Shown: positions 60,098 through 64,000 of the stretch, piece after piece
Layout of the letters: every line of letters begins with the position of its first letter
How positions within the stretch are numbered: the first letter of the stretch is position 1
Source of the DNA: an uncultured Clostridia bacterium
GTDB lineage: Bacteria > Bacillota > Clostridia > Christensenellales > Borkfalkiaceae
Length of the DNA: 64,000 nucleotides
Direction: 5' to 3'
NCBI GenBank assembly: GCA_944376295.1
Contig: CALWCE010000001.1
Location: forward strand, 62,001 to 126,000
Notes under the pieces: model-generated
The model's input: only the letters and a program-made list of their open reading frames with translations
What the model was told of the DNA's origin: nothing
The model's database searches: none
Made by a program: the position numbers and the translations under genes

Positions 60098-61419
60098 ACG
60101 CCGCCCTCCGCCTCGACCGCCCGCACGATGAGCGCAGCCGCCTCTTCGCACGCCGTTTGATCCTCCCCTTCCGCCAGAATGCGGATGAGCGGCTCGGTGC
60201 CCGAAGGACGCACAAAGACCCTGCCGCCCGCAAGCCGCTCTTCCGCCTGCTTGACGGCGAGCCGCACGTCTTCACTCTCCAAAACGGCGCGCTTTTGTTT
60301 GACGCGCACGCTGCGCTCCACGCGGGGGAAGCGTTCGAGCCCTTCCACAAGGCAGGAGAGCGGGCATTTGCTCTTCCGCACCGCCTCCATGACCATGAGC
60401 GCCGTGAGGATGCCGTCTCCCGTCGAAGCAAACTTGCGGAAGATGATGTGCCCCGAAGGCTCGCCGCCCAAAAGGCAGCCCCGCCGCGCCATCTCTTCGG
60501 CGACAAAGCGGTCGCCGACGTCCGCCCGGAAACAGGGGATATGCTCCCGTTCCAGCGAACGGACGAGCCCCAGCCCGCTCATCGGCGTGAGGACGACGCC
60601 AGTTTCTGCCTCGCCCCGGCGTTTGAGGGCACGCGCCGCAAGATAGAGGATGCCGTCGCCGTCCACCACGTTTCCCTCTCCGTCCGCCGCAATGCAGCGG
60701 TCGGCGTCGCCGTCGAACGCAAAGCCGAGGTCGAGCCGATCTTTGCGGACGAGCGCACACAACGCCTCGGGACGAGTGGAGCCGCACCCCTCGTTGATGT
60801 TGCAGCCGTCGGGCGAGACGCCGATCGCATGCACTTCCGCCCCGAGCGCATCGAACACGGCGCGTGCGAGCGAAGAGGCGCTGCCGTTGGCGCAGTCCAG
60901 CCCCACGCGGAAGCCGCGGAAAGAGCCGCCCGCAAGAGAGAGAAGATAGCTCACATAGCGGCTGCGCCCCGCAACATAGTCGACCGTTCTTCCGATCGCC
61001 CCGCCCACGGCAAGCGGGAGCTCCCCCTCTCCGTCGAGGTACGCCTCCACCCGCAGCAGGAAATCGTCCGTGCATTTTTCGCCGCGCTCCGAGAACAGCT
61101 TGATGCCGTTGTCTTCGAACGGATTGTGGCTCGCCGAGATCATGACGCCGAAGCCGAAGCCTTCCGCCCGCACGAGATAGGAGACGGACGCCGTCGTCGT
61201 CACATGTAAAAGATAGGCGTCTGCGCCCGACGACGCGACGCCCGCAGCGAGCGCGTATTCGAGCATGTAGGAAGAGCGGCGCGTATCTTTGCCGATGAGC
61301 ACCCGCCCCTTCCCGCCCGATGCGGCGCAGCCCAAAAATCTGCCGATGCGGAAAGCGTGCTCCGCCGTCAGCTCCTCATTTGCACGCCCGCGGAATCCGT
61401 CCGTGCCGAAATACTTCAT
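60082..61419 (-). CDS. glmM: Phosphoglucosamine mutase GlmM
   Basis: Converts glucosamine 6-phosphate to glucosamine 1-phosphate on the way to UDP-GlcNAc. 445 residues with MKYFGTDGFRGRANEELT, active-site serine loop GVMISASHNPFEDNG, metal loop FAFDGDADRC, sugar loop LLGGEPSGHIIF and phosphate loop VFVRPSGTEPLIRI. Overlaps glmS, its pathway neighbour, by 16 bases; GlmS makes its substrate. Start ATG follows GAGGAGG. Confidence 0.95.
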   Translation of the reverse strand: MKYFGTDGFRGRANEELTAEHAFRIGRFLGCAASGGKGRVLIGKDTRRSSYMLEYALAAGVASSGADAYLLHVTTTASVSYLVRAEGFGFGVMISASHNPFEDNGIKLFSERGEKCTDDFLLRVEAYLDGEGELPLAVGGAIGRTVDYVAGRSRYVSYLLSLAGGSFRGFRVGLDCANGSASSLARAVFDALGAEVHAIGVSPDGCNINEGCGSTRPEALCALVRKDRLDLGFAFDGDADRCIAADGEGNVVDGDGILYLAARALKRRGEAETGVVLTPMSGLGLVRSLEREHIPCFRADVGDRFVAEEMARRGCLLGGEPSGHIIFRKFASTGDGILTALMVMEAVRKSKCPLSCLVEGLERFPRVERSVRVKQKRAVLESEDVRLAVKQAEERLAGGRVFVRPSGTEPLIRILAEGEDQTACEEAAALIVRAVEAEGGVCAGS

Positions 61420-61491
61420 CCCGCCTCCTCAAACATGACGTTTCACCGCCATCCTATGCAGAAACGCGCCCCGCGCGTGCAAAAACAAAAA

Positions 61492-61516
61492 CTCCTCCGC
61501 TTTGGGCACGAAGGAG
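61492..61516 (-). terminator. Terminator of glpK, or attenuator ahead of glmM
   Basis: CTCCTTCG pairs with CGGAGGAG (one G-U) on the minus strand, followed by TTTTTGTTTTTG. It lies about 70 bases before glmM and downstream of a possible promoter. Confidence 0.65.
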
Positions 61517-61532
61517 CATTTTATTTTATATA

Positions 61533-61561
61533 ATTATAGTGTTATAATCATATTATGTCAC
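61533..61561 (-). promoter_or_regulatory. Possible glmM-glmS promoter, -35 inside repeat C copy 4
   Basis: GTGACA, 17 bases, TATAAT on the minus strand. The -35 hexamer is part of the palindromic repeat. Confidence 0.45.
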
Positions 61562-61578
61562 GCATAGTACTATGCAAA
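61551..61578. repeat. Short palindromic repeat family C, copy 4 (diverged)
   Basis: TATTATGTCACGCATAGTAC followed by TATGCAAA. It keeps the TATTATGTC and CTATGC parts, but the core right arm is changed. Confidence 0.6.
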
Positions 61579-61588
61579 CGGGCAAAAT

Positions 61589-63055
61589 TCAAAGAAGCGA
61601 CCGCCTAACCGCCTGCAAATAGCCCAAATAGAGCTCGTTGAAACGGGCTTCTTCGGAGGAAGGCAAAAAGAGCCGTTCCCGGACGCGCAGCTCGGACGCC
61701 GTCTTTTCATCGGCGAGCCCCAGCGCACAGGCACACAGCAGCGCCGCGCCCAAAGCCGTACTTTCCCGTTCCACGGGGCGGTCGACGGGAGTATGCAGGA
61801 CGTCCGCCTGGAACTGCATCAGAAGATCGTTCGCGGACGCTCCCCCATCGCATCTGAGGCAGGAAAGGCGGATGCCGCTGTCCTTTTCCATGCAGACGGA
61901 GAGCTCCTTGGCTTCATAGGCGATGCTTTCGAGGACCGCCCGCACGAGGTGCGCCCGCGTGGTGCCGCGCGTGATGCCCGAAAAGAGCCCCCTGCAGTCG
62001 CTCCGCCAATAGGGCGCGCCCAGCCCCGTGAAGGCGGGCACAAAGTAGACGCCGCCCGCATCGGGCACGGAGGAGGCGACGAGTTCGCTCTCGGCGCTCG
62101 AAGAGATGAGCCCGAGCCCGTCGCGCAGCCATTGGATGCCGCTGCCCGCGTTGAAGGCGCTGCCCTCCAACGCATAGCAGGTTTTCCCGCCGATGGTATA
62201 GCCGATGGTCGAAATGAGCCCGCTTTGGGAGCGCACGCACGTCTCCCCCGTATGAAAGAGCATGAAAAGTCCCGTGCCGTAAGTCACCTTACAGCCGCCG
62301 CGCGCGACGCACCCCTGCCCGAAGAGCGCCGCCTGCTGATCGCCCGCACATCCCGCGATCGGCACCCTTGTATTCCCGAGCAACGTCTCCCCCATGCGCG
62401 CGTCGGAAGGAAGCGCCTCGGGCAAAATGTCGCGCGGGATAGAAAAATAATCCAAAAGCTCCTCATCCCACGAAAGGGTGTGGATGTTGAAGAGCATGGT
62501 GCGGGAAGCGTTGGTATGGTCGGTGACGAAGCTCTTCCCCTCGGTGAGGCGGAAGATGAGGAAACTGTCGACGGTACCCGCGCAAAGCCGCCCTGAGGCA
62601 AGCAGGTCGCGTGCCGCAGGGACGTTGTCCAAGATCCAGCGGATCTTGCTCGCCGAAAAGTAGGCGTCCATCGGAAGCCCCGTCTTTTCGCGGATGCTCT
62701 CGCGCATGTCCTGAGGCACGGCGGCGCAGAAATCGCTCGTGCGGCGGCACTGCCAGACGATGGCGGGCGCGACGGGCTCGCCCGTCTCCCTGTCCCACAA
62801 AACGACGGTCTCGCGCTGATCGGCAATGCCGATGCCCGCGATGGTCTCCTCCCTCACGGCGCTCTTGCAGCGGTTGAGCACATACGCCGCTTTGAAGAAG
62901 ATCTCGTTCGCGTCCTGCTCCACCCAGCCGCTTTGAGGGAAGCTCTGCCCCACCTCCTGCTGCGCGGTGAAGATGAATTTCTTGGCAGAAAGGTCATAGA
63001 CCATCGCCCTGACGCTCGTCGTGCCCGCATCGAGCGCAATGATATACTTTTTCAT
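61589..63055 (-). CDS. glpK: Glycerol kinase
   Basis: Phosphorylates glycerol to glycerol 3-phosphate, which then enters lipid synthesis or glycolysis. 488 residues, FGGY family. IIALDAGTTSVRAMVYDLSA is the phosphate loop, GIGIADQRETVVLWDRETGE the glycerol kinase signature (DQRET), CKVTYGTGLFMLFHTGE the second ATP loop region, and FTGLGAPYWRSDCRGLFSGI with GGASANDLLMQFQADVL the FGGY C-domain. No glpF permease or GlpF-type gene is adjacent. The upstream neighbour is the macrodomain gene, after a terminator. Confidence 0.94.
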   Translation of the reverse strand: MKKYIIALDAGTTSVRAMVYDLSAKKFIFTAQQEVGQSFPQSGWVEQDANEIFFKAAYVLNRCKSAVREETIAGIGIADQRETVVLWDRETGEPVAPAIVWQCRRTSDFCAAVPQDMRESIREKTGLPMDAYFSASKIRWILDNVPAARDLLASGRLCAGTVDSFLIFRLTEGKSFVTDHTNASRTMLFNIHTLSWDEELLDYFSIPRDILPEALPSDARMGETLLGNTRVPIAGCAGDQQAALFGQGCVARGGCKVTYGTGLFMLFHTGETCVRSQSGLISTIGYTIGGKTCYALEGSAFNAGSGIQWLRDGLGLISSSAESELVASSVPDAGGVYFVPAFTGLGAPYWRSDCRGLFSGITRGTTRAHLVRAVLESIAYEAKELSVCMEKDSGIRLSCLRCDGGASANDLLMQFQADVLHTPVDRPVERESTALGAALLCACALGLADEKTASELRVRERLFLPSSEEARFNELYLGYLQAVRRSLL

Positions 63056-63066
63056 GCGTTCCTCCT

Positions 63067-63104
63067 GAAAAAATACCCGCCGCCCGTTGTTTTGGGCCGC
63101 GGGC
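63067..63104 (-). terminator. Rho-independent terminator of the macrodomain gene
   Basis: CCCGCGGCCC and GGGCGGCGGG around an eight-base loop, then TATTTTTT on the minus strand. A second hairpin GCCGCG-TAAAA-CGCGGC (63105-63121) lies between it and the stop codon. Confidence 0.8.
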
Positions 63105-63121
63105 GCCGCGTTTTACGCGGC

Positions 63122-63976
63122 TCAGATCATGTTGAGAATATTTTCGTACACCTTCGCATCGGCGTCGAGGAAGGTATCAAAGACGATCTTCATCTTGTTT
63201 TCGGGATGGCGCAGCTTCCAGTTGACCGCCGCGCCCGCCGCGATCTCCGCCGCCTCCTCGCGCGGGAAGTTGAAGACGCCCGTCGAAACGCAGCACACGG
63301 CGACGTTTTTGCAGCCCGCCTCCGCCGCAAGATCGAGGATGGAGTGATAACAGGAGCGCAGCTGCGAACGCTGCTCGTCGGTGAGCTCCCGCCCCACGCG
63401 CGGCCCCACGGTGTGGATGACATACTTCGCGGGAAGGTTATAAGCGCGCGTGAGCTTGGCGTCCCCGATCTCTTCCTCGTGCCCCTGCAGGGAAATGAGC
63501 TTTGCGCAGTCCGCCCTCAGCTGCATGCCCGCCGCCGAGTGGATGACGTTATCGATGCAGTTGTGCCCGGGGAGAAAGCAGCCGAGAAGCGACGTATTCC
63601 CCGCATTGACGACGGCGTCCGCATCGAGACGGGTGATGTCCCCCTGCCAGTGGGCGATGTTGTATTTGATCTCGGGAATGTCGTCCGTTCTGACGATGCC
63701 GCGCTCCACGCTCTCCGTCCAGAAGAGCGCGTCCTGATCCGCCAAAATATCGGGCGGAACAGGCAGCGGGTTGCGGGTGTTCATATACTCGCGGATGACC
63801 CTGCGCTTACGGTCGTAAGTCGAGCTGAACGCCGCGATCATGCCGCGCTCGCGCAGAAGGAATTTGAGGATGCGGTCGCACCGCTCCATCTTTTCTTCCT
63901 CGCTTGTAACGAGAGCGGGGCGGGGATAGGGCGTTAAGTCGAATGCGCGGCGGTATTCTTCAAACGCAAGTCCCAT
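63122..63976 (-). CDS. Protein-ADP-ribose hydrolase, zinc-dependent macrodomain type
   Basis: 284 residues from ATG after GAGAGG. After a helical N-terminal region of about 100 residues comes a macrodomain: NIAHWQGDITRLDADAVVNA, AGNTSLLGCFLPGHNCIDNV with His and Cys in the zinc-binding pattern, IHSAAGMQLRADC, and VAVCCVSTGVFNFPREEAAE with the ADP-ribose phosphate loop. This matches the Zn-macro group, which removes ADP-ribose from proteins and in some bacteria is co-transcribed with a SirTM ADP-ribosyltransferase and a lipoyl carrier. The neighbour on that side lies beyond the window edge, so the partner cannot be checked. Confidence 0.88.
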   Translation of the reverse strand: MGLAFEEYRRAFDLTPYPRPALVTSEEEKMERCDRILKFLLRERGMIAAFSSTYDRKRRVIREYMNTRNPLPVPPDILADQDALFWTESVERGIVRTDDIPEIKYNIAHWQGDITRLDADAVVNAGNTSLLGCFLPGHNCIDNVIHSAAGMQLRADCAKLISLQGHEEEIGDAKLTRAYNLPAKYVIHTVGPRVGRELTDEQRSQLRSCYHSILDLAAEAGCKNVAVCCVSTGVFNFPREEAAEIAAGAAVNWKLRHPENKMKIVFDTFLDADAKVYENILNMI

Positions 63977-63978
63977 CG

Positions 63979-64000
63979 TTACTTCCTCTCGCGGTTGTAG
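63979..64000 (-). CDS. Last six codons of an upstream gene (partial)
   Basis: On the minus strand TAC AAC CGC GAG AGG AAG TAA gives a C-terminus YNRERK directly before the macrodomain ATG (two bases away), so an upstream gene of the same operon very likely ends here. Its identity cannot be seen. Confidence 0.4.

Noticed and set aside
60098-60200. glmS ribozyme before glmS
   Set aside because: The start of glmS overlaps the coding sequence of glmM; there is no room for the ribozyme.

Overview
The window reads as a chromosomal, mostly housekeeping segment of a high-GC member of the Bacillota (Clostridia). The evidence is the gene set and its local orders (mrnC-rlmB-sigH-like; dnaX-ybaB-recR; nadD/yqeK-rsfS; a dcw cell-wall/division cluster), the TTGACA/TATAAT promoters, the strong AAGGAGG-type ribosome binding sites, and a MurE with the DNPR motif of meso-diaminopimelate enzymes. 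The gene content and the short interspersed repeats would fit an uncultured gut lineage such as Christensenellales, but that placement is inference. No phage, CRISPR array, rRNA operon or insertion sequence with a transposase was seen. One tRNA (Val, anticodon GAC) is present.

Layout. 1-3.7 kb: a large secreted multidomain protein cut by the window edge and a lipoprotein sharing one of its domains. 4.2-7 kb: a membrane-anchored XRE regulator, a putative promoter-RNA-terminator unit and a CNNM/CorC-type transporter. 7-10 kb: redox-type flavoproteins, tsaD and prfB, with two families of short palindromic repeats, one nested in the other. 11-17 kb: secA, membrane proteins, a DeoC-like probable pseudoenzyme and a lipoprotein. 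17.4-22.4 kb: rsfS, a NadD-YqeK fusion, NAD(P)H-hydrate repair enzyme and recX. 22.6-26.5 kb: clpB and, divergently, a DUF1266 protein. 26.6-40.8 kb: the division/cell-wall cluster, read leftward as mraZ-rsmH-ftsL-pbpB-murE-mraY-murD-ftsW-murA-ftsQ, then ftsA-like and ftsZ from their own promoter. murC, murF and murG are not in it. 40.8-44 kb: murI, rpsT, hsp20, a YitT protein. 44.2-49.5 kb: XRE-cupin regulator and a complete potABCD polyamine transporter. 49.7-55.5 kb: tRNA-Val and mrnC-rlmB-sigH-dnaX-ybaB-recR-gpsA. 55.6-58.2 kb: a cation/proton antiporter and an aldo/keto reductase. 58.3-64 kb: glmM-glmS, glycerol kinase and a zinc-type macrodomain hydrolase.

Themes. Much of the window feeds peptidoglycan synthesis and division: GlmM and GlmS make amino-sugar precursors, MurA/MurD/MurE/MurI and MraY build lipid I, and FtsW, the PBP, FtsL, FtsQ, FtsA and FtsZ place and polymerise it. 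The most unusual signals are (i) a ~28-bp palindromic repeat in four copies, one of which is translated in frame inside glmS; (ii) a palindromic repeat nested in a second, MITE-like repeat between tsaD and prfB; (iii) a putative structured RNA with its own promoter and terminator ahead of the CNNM gene; (iv) an FtsL-like protein with a 265-residue disordered cytosolic arm whose Tyr/Pro/Gln-rich composition resembles the FtsZ linker; and (v) a DeoC-like barrel lacking the catalytic lysines. All identifications come from reading motifs by eye; no database search was run.
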